This document shows positions 56,081 through 64,000 of a DNA stretch of 64,000 bases, piece by piece (within the stretch, counting starts at the first letter, position 1; the number at the start of each line of letters is the position of its first letter). Position numbers and translations under genes: made by a program. The notes beneath the pieces are model-generated. The model saw nothing but the letters and a program-made list of their open reading frames with translations, was not told the origin of the DNA and searched no databases. The DNA is from Rhodocyclaceae bacterium UBA2250 (GTDB taxonomy: Bacteria > Pseudomonadota > Gammaproteobacteria > Burkholderiales > Rhodocyclaceae), in contig DDXW01000075.1 in the NCBI GenBank assembly GCA_002347285.1, forward strand, positions 2,977 through 66,976, in the 5' to 3' direction.

Positions 56081-57928
56081 ATGCTCTCGCTGTTCCAACG
56101 CAAACGGGTGCCACCTGCCGCCAGTGCGCCACCGCCCAAACCTCCCGCCGAGCCCGGCAAAGGGCTGATGCGGCCGGAGCCGGCCGCATCGCTGCTGGCG
56201 ACGCCGCGCCGGCAGAAGCTGCTGGAACACATCTGGCAGCGCACCTCGCTGTCGCGCCGGCAGTTCGCCACGCTGTACCTCGCCCCGCTGGAACGCTACG
56301 CCGAGCTGGTCCAGCAATTCCCCGCGTCGGAGGCCCATCACCACGCCTATCCGGGCGGCATGCTGGACCACGGCCTGGAGATCGTCGCCTACGCGCTCAA
56401 GCTGCGGCAGTCGCATCTGCTGCCCGCCGGCGCCACGCCGGAGGCGCAAGCCGCCCAGGCCGAGGCCTGGACCGCAGGCACCGCCTATGCTGCGCTGCTG
56501 CACGACATCGGCAAGATCGCGGTCGACCTGCACGTCGAGTACGCGGACGGCACGGTCTGGCATCCCTGGCACGGCCCGCTGCGGCGGCCGTACCGCTTCC
56601 GCTACCGCAGGGAGCGCGAATACCGGCTGCACAGCGCCGCCACCGGGCTGCTCTACGCCCGGCTGCTCGATCCGGGCATCTTCGACTGGCTCGCCGACTA
56701 CCCGGACCTGTGGGCCGCGCTGCTGTACGTCCTGGCCGGCCAGTACGAGCACGCCGGCATGCTCGGCGAACTGGTCGTGCAGGCGGACCAGGCATCCGTC
56801 GCCCAGGAACTCGGCGGCGATCCGAGCAAGGCCCTGGCAGCGCCCCGGCACGCACTGCAGCGCAAGCTGCTCGATGGCCTGCGCTACCTCCTGAAGGAAG
56901 AATTCAAGCTGAACCAGCCCCAGGCCTCGGATGGCTGGCTGACCCAGGACGCGCTCTGGCTGGTGAGCAAGACCGTCTCGGACAAGCTGCGCGCGCATCT
57001 GCTGTCGCAGGGCATCGACGGCATCCCGGCCAGCAACACGGCGGTGTTCAACGTGCTGCAGGATCACGGCATCGCCTTGGCCACACCGGACGGCAAGGCG
57101 ATCTGGAAGGCCACCGTCACCAGCGATGCCGGCTGGTCGCACAGCTTCACCTTCCTGAAACTGTCTCCGGCCATGGTCTGGGATGCGGCCGACCGGCCGG
57201 CGCCGTTCGCGGGTCGCGTGCAGGCCGACGAGGAACAAGGGGCGCCGACACCGCAGGCACCGGCATCCGAAGCGCCAGGCTTGGAAAGCGCCGATACGGC
57301 GCCACCAAGCATCGCGCCGACCGTCCCTATGCCCACCGACAACGGCGTGGCTGCGCTGCTCGATCTGCTGAGTGACACGGCCCCACCCGTAGCGCCGGAG
57401 GCCCCGAGCGAACCCGAGCCTGCCTCGCCACCGGCGCCTACGGTGCTGCCGCAGATAAGCCTCGCGCCATTTCAGGATCGGCCGGAGCCATCCGGCGAGC
57501 ATTTCATGGCCTGGCTGCGTCAGGGCATCCAGACGCACAAGCTCATCATCAACGACGCCAAAGCCTTGGTGCACAGCGTCGCCGGAACGGCCTACCTGGT
57601 GAGCCCCGGCGTCTTCCAGCGCTATGCGCAGGAACATCTGCAAATCGCCGCACTGGCGAAACCGGAGAACCTGGAGGGATGGCAGTGGGTGCAGAAGCGT
57701 TTCGAGAAGCTAGGCCTGCACCGCAAGCAAGCCAGCGGGCTGAATATCTGGACCTGCGAAGTCACGGGGCCGCGCAAATCCAGGCGACTGCACGGCTACC
57801 TGCTGAGCGCTCCCGAAGCGCTGTTCCAGGAAATGCCTCCGGACAATCCATACCTGCGCCTCCTCACCGAGGCCGTAAAGCGCGAAAATTCAGCCGCCGG
57901 TAATAAGAACGACAACGAACAGGGGTAG
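56081..57928 (+). CDS. traI: MobH-family relaxase TraI (TIGR03760)
   Basis: A 615-residue relaxase that nicks the ICE at oriT and leads the strand into the recipient. MobH relaxases use an HD-type metal site: ASEAHHHAYPGGMLDHGLEIVAYAL (about 83-107) and YAALLHDIGKIAVDLHVEY (His141-Asp142). The N-terminal domain covers residues 40-350. A Pro/Ala/Glu-rich linker (about 390-470) leads to a C-terminal DUF1528-type winged domain (EHFMAWLRQGIQTHKLIINDAKALVHSVAGTAYLVSPGVFQRY). ATG 56081 was chosen over 56006 because the conserved start MLSLFQRKR is typical, though no strong ribosome site is seen. Confidence 0.93.
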   Translation: MLSLFQRKRVPPAASAPPPKPPAEPGKGLMRPEPAASLLATPRRQKLLEHIWQRTSLSRRQFATLYLAPLERYAELVQQFPASEAHHHAYPGGMLDHGLEIVAYALKLRQSHLLPAGATPEAQAAQAEAWTAGTAYAALLHDIGKIAVDLHVEYADGTVWHPWHGPLRRPYRFRYRREREYRLHSAATGLLYARLLDPGIFDWLADYPDLWAALLYVLAGQYEHAGMLGELVVQADQASVAQELGGDPSKALAAPRHALQRKLLDGLRYLLKEEFKLNQPQASDGWLTQDALWLVSKTVSDKLRAHLLSQGIDGIPASNTAVFNVLQDHGIALATPDGKAIWKATVTSDAGWSHSFTFLKLSPAMVWDAADRPAPFAGRVQADEEQGAPTPQAPASEAPGLESADTAPPSIAPTVPMPTDNGVAALLDLLSDTAPPVAPEAPSEPEPASPPAPTVLPQISLAPFQDRPEPSGEHFMAWLRQGIQTHKLIINDAKALVHSVAGTAYLVSPGVFQRYAQEHLQIAALAKPENLEGWQWVQKRFEKLGLHRKQASGLNIWTCEVTGPRKSRRLHGYLLSAPEALFQEMPPDNPYLRLLTEAVKRENSAAGNKNDNEQG

Positions 57929-57954
57929 ACAAGGAGCCACGGCGCGGGCCGGCT

Positions 57955-58260
57955 TCAGTCCGCTGATTTAGGCGGAGCCGTCTCTGCCAGCTTGGCTTCA
58001 GTCAGCGCCATCAAGTGGGCAGAACTGCATTTCAGCGCACGGGCGATTTTGAGAATGAGGGGGAGCGTGGGGACATGCTCGCCACGCTCGATCTTTCCCA
58101 TGTGCGAACGCTCGATTCCTGACAGATGAGCCAGCGTTTCCTGGGCGATGCCTTGACTGGTTCTTTCTTCGCGCACGGAGGCCCCAAACGCGATGGCTGG
58201 TTCCGCTTCGTAGGTTGTTGTCCCGGTGGGCCGGCCTCTTTGAATCGAACGCTTTTGCAT
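57955..58260 (-). CDS. Xre-family HTH regulator
   Basis: A 101-residue regulator with an HTH_3 domain at about 25-80: SVREERTSQGIAQETLAHLSGIERSHMGKIERGEHVPTLPLILKIARALKCSSAHLMAL. The N-terminal 25 residues are basic (MQKRSIQRGRPTGTTT). ATG 58260 is at the only start that gives a normal-length protein. It is divergent from the orphan LysR domain at 58365 with a shared 104-base promoter region, and convergent with traI. It probably controls its own and the neighbour's transcription. Confidence 0.88.
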   Translation of the reverse strand: MQKRSIQRGRPTGTTTYEAEPAIAFGASVREERTSQGIAQETLAHLSGIERSHMGKIERGEHVPTLPLILKIARALKCSSAHLMALTEAKLAETAPPKSAD

Positions 58261-58364
58261 TGCCAAAAGCGTCGAGGATTGACACGATATAAACCACGTT
58301 AAACTTAACTCAATAGAAGCGACTTCATCGGTCGCCGCGAGTTCACTGCCTGGAGGAACTGGAC

Positions 58365-58991
58365 GTGAAATCGAGCGATGCCTCCACTGAAATCCGGGTG
58401 GCTGTGCTCGGCGAGTGGGTGCCTTCACCGCTTGCCGACTTGCTGGCGTTGCAGCGCGCCGAAGAGCCAGAGACCGCCACCGCCTTGATCGGATGCAGTT
58501 CCACAGCGCAGGCGCAGGAACTGCCGCACGATAACTTTGACTTGGCCCTGTCCACAGCCGCCTGGGAGTGGCCAGGCTGGGTGTGCGAGCCGTTGTGGCA
58601 TGACACGCTGGCAGTCGCCGTCGCCAAGCGCTCGCACCTGCTGTCCTACCGTGAAGTGCCTCGCCAAGAGCTGCTCAAGCAGCCGTTGATCTGCGCGCAG
58701 TCAACGGCCGACGAGCCGTGGCGCGCGGTGGCGCATGGCCTGGTCGAGGATGCACCGCAGGGCCATGAGCAGACCGTCAGCACCTTCGACATGGCGATGA
58801 CGCTCGTCTCCGCGGGCTACGGCATTGCCGTCGCACCCGCCGCGAGACTGACCTGCTACCTGCGTCGCGGCATCGCCGCGCGGCCATTGGCTGGCGCACC
58901 CATCATCGTGATGGCCTACCTGCTTCGCCCGTCCTCGTCCTTGACCGAGCCCCAGGAAAGATTCGCCCGCCGCGCGCGCTCCGTGTCCTGA
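58365..58991 (+). CDS. Orphan LysR-type effector-binding domain without DNA-binding domain
   Basis: A 208-residue protein that matches only the C-terminal half of LysR regulators: EIRVAVLGEWVPSPLADLLALQ, FDLALSTAAWEWPGWVCEPLWHDTLAVAVAKRSHLLSYREVPRQELLKQPLIC, MTLVSAGYGIAVAPAARL and RPLAGAPIIVMAYLLRPSSSL. It does not look like a broken gene: GTG 58365 follows GGAGG 8 bases upstream, and upstream there is no HTH in any frame, only the Xre promoter. It resembles the effector domain of the full-length LysR at 3398, so it could form mixed oligomers or titrate a ligand. Confidence 0.82.
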   Translation: MKSSDASTEIRVAVLGEWVPSPLADLLALQRAEEPETATALIGCSSTAQAQELPHDNFDLALSTAAWEWPGWVCEPLWHDTLAVAVAKRSHLLSYREVPRQELLKQPLICAQSTADEPWRAVAHGLVEDAPQGHEQTVSTFDMAMTLVSAGYGIAVAPAARLTCYLRRGIAARPLAGAPIIVMAYLLRPSSSLTEPQERFARRARSVS

Positions 58992-59023
58992 GACAGGGGC
59001 GCGCACTGCTGGGCGCTGGCGCG

Positions 59024-60880
59024 CTACGCAAACGCCACCTGCTGCGGGGACCACTCGCTTTCCTTCACCGTCGTGCTCACCGCCATGATGATCTTGTCGA
59101 GATTTGTGGCACTGACGCTTTCCAGAGCCGAGCCGCCGCGCAGCTTCGCGCGCGGCTGCAGGAGCGCGTTGTAGATCTGCCAAGGGTCGGCGCCCCTGGT
59201 CAGCTTGAGGACCGCCTGGATCAGCGCGTGCTTGACCGGATCGAGATGCCAATCCGGCACGCGCTGACCACGGTTGCCCAGGTTCAGCGCCAGCAGGTTG
59301 CCGGCCTTGATCTCGTAGCTGATCCACCGGCGGGACTTGCCCGCCATCTTCGCGTACTCGGCGACTGGCAGGTTGTGTGGTGCCTCGAAGACATCGACCA
59401 GTTCCATCCGCTGGCGCTGTATGTCGGACAGCGGTTCCTCCATGACGGAACGCGGCAACGGCACTGCGGGCAGCCGATGCGTCTCGGCTGACACCAGTGG
59501 CATCGCGTCTCCCGGCCTGGTCACGATCAGGAGCGGCGCCGACGCGGCCGCTGGTTTGGGTGGCGCACTCGCGGCTTCCTCATCCGAGAGGACGGGCACG
59601 CCCTCCAAATGAATGGTGAGCGGCATGCTCGCTGCCTCGACCATGTTCTGCTCGAAGAGATCGAGCCGGTCGGCCCAATCCTGCATCATCCGCCGCCGCT
59701 GCTCGACGTACTCGGCGTGGTTGTAGGTGGCACTGACCTTGTTGGGATCGACGTGCGAGAGTTGCGCGTCCACCCACACCTTCGGGTAGCCGATCTCGTT
59801 GAGCGCGGTGGACATCGTGCCCCGGATGCCGTGCCCGGTCAGCAGGTCGCGATAGCCCATGCGCTTGAGCGCGCCGTTGAGCGTGTTCTCGCTCATGCGC
59901 TTCTTCAACTCGCTGTCGTGGCGGAACAGATAGTGCTGGGCCGGTTTGAGCTGTTCGAGCAGGTGCCGGACGATCTCGATGGCCTGCACCGACAGCGGCA
60001 CGATGTAGGGTGGAATGTCCTTGGGCAACTGGCGCTTCCTGCGCATGTCCACCTGGAGCTGCTTCACGACCTCGGGCGGGATGATCCAGAGGCCCCGATC
60101 GAGGTCGAACTGATCCGGCGTCGCCAGGCGCAGCTCGCCCGTGCGCACGCCGGTGAATAGCAGCAGCCGCAGACCGAGCTGGGTCTGCAGCCGGCCACGA
60201 TACTTGCGCAGGCGCTGCAACAGCTTCGGCAACTCGGCCATGCGCAGGAACGGGTTGTGGTTCACCGGGGGCAGCGGCAGCGCCACCACGTCGAGGTCGG
60301 AAGCCGGGTTCTGCTCCAGGCCCGGCACGACCACCAGCGCGTAGCGGAACATCTGGTTGAACCACGTCCTGACTTTCTCGGCGACGGAGAGCGCCTTGCG
60401 CCGCTCGATCCTGGCGATCACTTCCAGCAGGTCAGGGCGTTTGATGTCGTAGATCGAGCGCTTGCCCAGCAAGGGCAGCACATCCTTGGCGAAGACGCGA
60501 GGGAGGATCGAGAGGGTGGTCTGCCGGCCCTTCTTGAGGCCGCGTTCGCGGTGGGCAAGCCACTTCTTGTAGATCGCCTCGAAGGTGTTTTCACCGGCGA
60601 GTTTGACCGCGGCGCGCTTTTGCTTGCGGTGAAGGCGCGGGTTGATGTCCTTGGCCACCAAGGCGCGCGCCTCGTCACGCAGGGCGCGTGCCTCACGAAG
60701 GGACACCTCGGGATAGGTGCCCAGCGACATGCGCTTGGGCTCCTTCATCCAGTAGTAACGGAAGTGCCAGCTCTTGCTGCCCGTGGCCGTCACGGCCAGG
60801 GAGAGACCATCGATGTCTGGAAGTGTGTAGGCCTTGCCGGTGGCTTTGGCTTGGCGGACCACCAAGTCTGAGAGTGCCAT
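59024..60880 (-). CDS. int: P4-type tyrosine integrase with long C-terminal extension (IntB13-like)
   Basis: A 618-residue site-specific recombinase that inserts and excises the ICE at tRNA-Gly. An N-terminal arm-binding DUF4102-type domain (LSDLVVRQAKATGKAYTLPDIDGLSLAVTATGSKSWHFRYYW...SLGTYPEVSLREAR) is followed by the core-binding domain. In the catalytic domain, Arg is in LLLFTGVRTGELRLA, HxxR is in LLTGHGIRGTMSTALNE, a His is in QLSHVDPNK and the nucleophile Tyr is in ATYNHAEY (about 398). The 190-residue extension after that is typical of the ICEclc group. The gene points away from the tRNA, which lies 238 bases beyond its start. Confidence 0.95.
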   Translation of the reverse strand: MALSDLVVRQAKATGKAYTLPDIDGLSLAVTATGSKSWHFRYYWMKEPKRMSLGTYPEVSLREARALRDEARALVAKDINPRLHRKQKRAAVKLAGENTFEAIYKKWLAHRERGLKKGRQTTLSILPRVFAKDVLPLLGKRSIYDIKRPDLLEVIARIERRKALSVAEKVRTWFNQMFRYALVVVPGLEQNPASDLDVVALPLPPVNHNPFLRMAELPKLLQRLRKYRGRLQTQLGLRLLLFTGVRTGELRLATPDQFDLDRGLWIIPPEVVKQLQVDMRRKRQLPKDIPPYIVPLSVQAIEIVRHLLEQLKPAQHYLFRHDSELKKRMSENTLNGALKRMGYRDLLTGHGIRGTMSTALNEIGYPKVWVDAQLSHVDPNKVSATYNHAEYVEQRRRMMQDWADRLDLFEQNMVEAASMPLTIHLEGVPVLSDEEAASAPPKPAAASAPLLIVTRPGDAMPLVSAETHRLPAVPLPRSVMEEPLSDIQRQRMELVDVFEAPHNLPVAEYAKMAGKSRRWISYEIKAGNLLALNLGNRGQRVPDWHLDPVKHALIQAVLKLTRGADPWQIYNALLQPRAKLRGGSALESVSATNLDKIIMAVSTTVKESEWSPQQVAFA

Positions 60881-60968
60881 GCTCTAGCTCCTGAACATGA
60901 GTCAGGAACCAGATGCTTAACCCATCGACCTCAGCGCCCTAGCAACAATCCGGAAGCCGTCGTGCCCG

Positions 60969-60992
60969 CAAAAATGGACACAAAAATGGACA
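60969..60992. repeat. Tandem 12-bp repeat between integrase and attachment site
   Basis: CAAAAATGGACA occurs twice head to tail (60969-60980 and 60981-60992), in a 238-base AT-richer gap between the integrase start and the tRNA. Position and form suggest arm-type binding sites for the integrase or an excision factor. Confidence 0.5.
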
Positions 60993-61118
60993 TAAACGTC
61001 GTGGCTTCAGGTGGATTTCCGTGGAGCCCACTGGAACATCGAGGTGTCGAAAACTCAACCAGAATCAACGACTTACGATGCCTCTTGGACTTCCTCAGAA
61101 TTCCCTGGAACGATGCAG

Positions 61119-61193
61119 TGGAGCGGGCGAAGGGAGTCGAACCCTCGTCATCAGCTTGGGAAGCTGAGGTAATAGCCGTTATACGACGCCCGC
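61119..61193 (-). tRNA. glyT: tRNA-Gly (anticodon CCC), attachment site of the ICE
   Basis: The minus strand folds into a full cloverleaf of 75 bases including encoded CCA: acceptor GCGGGCG / CGCCCGC, anticodon stem TCAGC / GCTGA around TTCCCAA (anticodon CCC), and T-arm AGGGTTCGACTCCCT, with discriminator T. Its 3' end (61119) faces the integrase. ICEs of the clc family insert at the 3' end of tRNA-Gly genes, restoring it on integration, so the 3'-terminal bases here (from 61119 up to about 61136) form the attachment repeat. The second copy would lie beyond the left edge of the window. Confidence 0.95.
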
Positions 61194-61240
61194 ACGAGGC
61201 CGCATTGTAGGCGGCCGGGCGGCGGCTGGCAATTTGCCTC

Positions 61241-61906
61241 TCAGGGCAGGCGGCCGGCCGCCACCATGCGCTGCGTCAGCAGGCTCGGCGGCAGCCAGAC
61301 CAGCAGGTCGTCGAATCCCGTCGCGCCGGCGTCCTGCTGGACGAAGTCGGCGTCGCCGTCGAGGTTCTCCAGTTCGTCCGCACCGGCCGGGGTGCCGGCG
61401 CCGTTCTTGCCGCGCGAGAGCACGACGGCCGGCAGGCCGCTGCCGAGCACCGCCGCGCAGGCGCTGCTGGCGCAGACGCGCAGGTGGTCGCCGGCGGTCA
61501 GCAGCGTGAGCAGCGTGAAGCCGGTGGCGCTGTTGGAAAACGCGGCGCTGACGCGGTAGCGCAGCGTATTGCCCCAGGCGTCCTGGCGGCCGAGGCCGAG
61601 CGTGCCCCAGGGCAGCCCGCCCTCCTGGTTCGTGCAGGGGCCGGGCGTGGCGGAACGGTTTTCGGCACCGTCGCCGTCGGTGTCGGGGCAGGGCAGGAAA
61701 GGCTTGCCGTCGCTGGCGCTATGGCTGGCCGCGAAGCCATGCAGCGCATCGGCGACGTCCGCGAGCAGCTTGCGCGTTTCCGCGTTGTGGCGGAGGTCCT
61801 GCTGCGCCGACAGCGGCAGGATCATGCCGCCGATCAGCAGCGCGAGGATCGCCAGCACCACCGCCATCTCGGTGAGGGTGAAGCCGCGTGGTTTCAGGGA
61901 ATCCAT
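61241..61906 (-). CDS. Type IV prepilin-like (pseudopilin) protein, chromosomal
   Basis: A 221-residue exported protein with a prepilin N-terminus: KPRGFTLTEMAVVLAILALLIGGMILPLSAQ, where cleavage after Gly leaves FTLTE with the conserved Glu5. The rest (LPCPDTDGDG...CTNQEGGLPWGTLGLGRQDAWGNTLRYRVSAAF) resembles large pseudopilins found with PilX/PilY1-like clusters. The chosen ATG at 61906 is just ahead of the short basic leader and overlaps the previous gene by 13 bases. It lies outside the ICE, on the host chromosome. Confidence 0.85.
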   Translation of the reverse strand: MDSLKPRGFTLTEMAVVLAILALLIGGMILPLSAQQDLRHNAETRKLLADVADALHGFAASHSASDGKPFLPCPDTDGDGAENRSATPGPCTNQEGGLPWGTLGLGRQDAWGNTLRYRVSAAFSNSATGFTLLTLLTAGDHLRVCASSACAAVLGSGLPAVVLSRGKNGAGTPAGADELENLDGDADFVQQDAGATGFDDLLVWLPPSLLTQRMVAAGRLP

Positions 61907-64000
61907 GTCGTGAACAGGTCGGTGACGTTGATGATCTGGTCGTTGGCGACGGTGCTTTGCGACGTCGTGAAGCCGAGGCGGACGTTGCGCAGCGCTTCCG
62001 TGTAGCACATGTTATCGCTGGCCGAGCAGGTCTGGCCGACGGGGCAGGTCGCGCCGCCGGCGCAGGAGCCGCCCTGCAGGTCGTGGATGGTCGGCGTGTC
62101 GCGCAGATGGGCGGCGAACCCCGGGTAGAGCAGGGCCAGCGGGCGCGTGGTGTTCTTCAGCGCGGCGATCCGATTGGCATCGGTCGCGCTGTCCTTGAGC
62201 AGCCAGACCTCGAGCAGCCAGGTCTTGCTGCGGTTCGCGTCGTCCACTGCAGTGCGGGTCAGCTCGACGCGCACGTGGATGTCCTGGTTGACCGGTACCT
62301 GGCTCAGGCTTGCGTCGAGCTTGTAGACGCCGGCGCCCTGCGTCGGCACGGCGGGGGCGGGCGGGTTGCGCGGCGCCGGCCGCGGCGCGGGGTCGGGCGG
62401 GATCGGACGGCCATGCACGTTATCGTCCTCGTTTTGCGGCAGCACGCAGAGGCCGGCGCTGCAGACGCGCGGCGCGGTGCAGGCGGCGCCGCAGGGTAGG
62501 CCGGTCGGGATCGTCGTCTCGCCGCCCCAATAGACGATGCCGATGTGGCCGCCGGTGTAGTTCGGGTCGTTGCGGCCGTTCGCCAGCGTGTTCGCCGCCG
62601 CCGGATTGAAGTTGGCGTGGCGGGTGGTATCGATCTCGATGCCGATCTTCGGGTAGGCGATGCTCGGCGTGATGCCGTTGCTGCCCGAATAGCCGAGATG
62701 CTGGCGCGCCGCGCCGCAGACGTTGGCGGTGTTGCGCTCGCCGTCGACGATCGCGAAGGTGAAGCCCTCGCCGGTGTCGAGGATGCGGAACTTGAAGTAG
62801 CTGCGCAGGCCGCTGCCGAGCGGATGGACCTCGGGTACCCAGCTGCAGCCGAAGAAGGCCTGCCGGTTGGCGTTGCGCTGTGCGGCGGTGATGCTGTAGA
62901 GGCGGCCGAGCGTCAGGGTGCGGCTGGCGGCGTCGTAGGCGGTGAGCTGGCCGCCGAGCGCGTTGAGCGCCGGCGAGACGACCTGGTTGAGGCTGGCGCC
63001 GACGGGAATGCAGCGCACGATGTCCTGCTCGGCGCTCTGCCCGCCGGGCGAGACGCGGTCGAACAGGTCGGGGCCGCCGAAGCTGTTCGATGCGCCGAAG
63101 TTCGCGAGGTTGTCGCCTTCGAGGTAGTTGGCCGGCGCGCTCTTGTCGGCGGCCGTTACGCGCAGTTGGCCGGCGGCACGCTGGCCGGCGAACAGCACCG
63201 CACCGGCGCAGGCGCTGCCATTCACGGTCGCCGGCACGGCGACGAAGATCATCTCGCGGTAGTTCGGGTAGTAGCCGAGCGGCGGCAGGTCTCGCCCGTA
63301 GCAGGCGTTGAGATCGGTGCCGGCGATCTTGCCGTTCGTCAGGACGCCCCCCGCGGCGATCTCGTCGCGCAGGCAGCCGACGATGCGGTCGAGCAGCGAG
63401 TTGATGTCCTGCCTGAAGTAGGCGTGCTGGCGGATCGCGCCGAACAGGTCGGCGCCGGTGATCGCCCGCGCCTGCTGGGCGTTGCCGAGCGCCGGATCGA
63501 CGTAGTGCGCGGCGGCGTAGTTGCCGCCGCAGACTGGCGCTTCCGGCGACGGCTGGCGGCCGGCGTCGAAGGCCGGTCCGGGCGAGAAGATCACCGCGAC
63601 CGGCCGGTCGTGCGGCGGCACCGTGCCCAGGTCGGGCTTGCCGCTGCCGATCGCGATGTCCGGCGCGGCGACGGTATCCCAGTTCATGACGGGCGACGTC
63701 GAATTGATGCCGCGGTGGCTGGCGGACAGGGCATACCAGAGGCATTCGGCCTGGCCGTCGCGCAGCGGCGCGGTGCCCAGCGTGCGCCAGGGCAGGCGGC
63801 CGACGAGCGCGTCGCTCGTCGTGATCTGGTTCTGGTTGGCGGCGGTGCAGCCCTCGCCGACGCAGGGCGGATCCGGATCGAGGTCGGCGTTGCGGCTGAA
63901 GCTCTCCCCCATGTCCGGCAGCGGCAGGAAGCCGTACATCGCGCGGTCGTTGTCGCCCGCGCTATCGACGTCGACGGCGGCCTCGCGCTCGCGGTGGATC
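61894..64000 (-). CDS. Large secreted or pilus-associated protein, N-terminus beyond the window
   Basis: An open frame of 702 codons running off the right edge, with no start inside the window that is clearly right; the frame is continuous to 64000. It reads DNDRAMYGFLPLPDMGESFSRNADLDPDPPCVGEGC and LVGRLPWRTLGTAPLRDGQAECLWYALSASHRG. A middle region is rich in LxGY/GRL repeats with many cysteines, and the C-terminal beta-rich domain resembles a lectin/DUF-type module (FKFRILDTGEGFTFAIVDGERNTANVCG). The LPWxTLG and ECLWYALS phrases are shared with pseudopilin-like proteins such as its partner. Precise function unknown. Confidence 0.7.
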   Translation of the reverse strand, partial: IHREREAAVDVDSAGDNDRAMYGFLPLPDMGESFSRNADLDPDPPCVGEGCTAANQNQITTSDALVGRLPWRTLGTAPLRDGQAECLWYALSASHRGINSTSPVMNWDTVAAPDIAIGSGKPDLGTVPPHDRPVAVIFSPGPAFDAGRQPSPEAPVCGGNYAAAHYVDPALGNAQQARAITGADLFGAIRQHAYFRQDINSLLDRIVGCLRDEIAAGGVLTNGKIAGTDLNACYGRDLPPLGYYPNYREMIFVAVPATVNGSACAGAVLFAGQRAAGQLRVTAADKSAPANYLEGDNLANFGASNSFGGPDLFDRVSPGGQSAEQDIVRCIPVGASLNQVVSPALNALGGQLTAYDAASRTLTLGRLYSITAAQRNANRQAFFGCSWVPEVHPLGSGLRSYFKFRILDTGEGFTFAIVDGERNTANVCGAARQHLGYSGSNGITPSIAYPKIGIEIDTTRHANFNPAAANTLANGRNDPNYTGGHIGIVYWGGETTIPTGLPCGAACTAPRVCSAGLCVLPQNEDDNVHGRPIPPDPAPRPAPRNPPAPAVPTQGAGVYKLDASLSQVPVNQDIHVRVELTRTAVDDANRSKTWLLEVWLLKDSATDANRIAALKNTTRPLALLYPGFAAHLRDTPTIHDLQGGSCAGGATCPVGQTCSASDNMCYTEALRNVRLGFTTSQSTVANDQIINVTDLFTTWIP

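Noticed and set aside
60962..61210. 82-codon open frame on the plus strand next to the integrase
   Set aside because: Its second half (AKGVEPSSSAWEAEV) is the familiar mistranslation of an antisense tRNA; it spans the tRNA-Gly and has no ribosome site.
1..64000. CRISPR arrays or rRNA genes
   Set aside because: No regularly spaced direct repeats and no rRNA-like conserved blocks were seen; the dispersed repeats are the RNA leaders and palindromes listed above.

Overview
The window is most of an integrative and conjugative element (ICE) of the ICEclc / PFGI-1 / PAGI-2 family in a high-G+C beta- or gammaproteobacterium. The evidence is a complete set of that family's conjugation genes, a P4-type integrase next to a tRNA-Gly, and a right flank of chromosomal prepilin-like genes. 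The host genus cannot be fixed from the sequence. The left end of the element is not visible; the right end is the 3' end of tRNA-Gly(CCC) at 61119.

Layout. 1-2129: heat-tolerance cargo on the minus strand (helix-turn-helix protein, Hsp20, and a ClpK/ClpG-type disaggregase cut by the window edge). 2340-3300: broken IS110 and IS66 transposase remnants. 3398-4306: a LysR regulator. 4846-10593: the regulatory and replication head of the ICE (AlpA, ParA, a small HicA-fold-like protein, ParB-like protein, DUF2857 protein, STY4528-type replication protein). This order and these domains resemble the bisR-alpA-parA-shi-bisD-bisC region that controls transfer competence in ICEclc. 10823-14889: PFL_4669 protein, DUF3158 protein, SSB and topoisomerase III. 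15695-27851: a run of mostly single-gene units, many of unknown function, each with its own leader and hairpins, ending with a DNA methyltransferase-like protein and an SNF2-type helicase. 28011-34050 and 40383-54522: the MPF_G-type type IV secretion system (PilL-like lipoprotein, transglycosylase, TraD coupling ATPase, TraC/VirB4 ATPase, TraB/TraK/TraE/TraV/TraU/TraH/TraG-like parts, DsbA-like protein) with a RadC gene inside. 34186-40177: a complete type II CBASS anti-phage system inserted between the two halves of the secretion genes. It comprises divergent CapH/CapP regulators, a DUF2188 protein, a CapV phospholipase, a DncV-like cyclic-nucleotide synthase, Cap2 and Cap3. 54528-60880: DUF3742 protein, PrlF-YhaV toxin-antitoxin, MobH relaxase TraI, an Xre regulator divergent from an orphan LysR effector domain, and the integrase. 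61119-61193: tRNA-Gly(CCC). 61241-64000: chromosomal pilin-like genes.

How it works together. The integrase recombines at the tRNA 3' end. The AlpA-ParA-ParB-DUF2857 operon, probably under LysR control, would switch on transfer. TraI nicks DNA, TraD couples it to the secretion channel, and SSB/topoisomerase/helicase and the replication protein process the DNA. The toxin-antitoxin helps keep the element. CBASS and ClpK/Hsp20 are benefits to the host.

The most interesting non-coding signals are as follows. One is an origin-like cluster (exact DnaA box, 15-bp palindromic iterons, 12-bp inverted repeat) buried inside the replication gene, as in lambda O. Another is a structured RNA leader present in five copies, with base-pair covariation in its hairpins, one copy lying just before radC. 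There are also three copies of a 21-bp palindrome flanking the PFL_4669-DUF3158-ssb block, and twin identical palindromes two helical turns apart before alpA.
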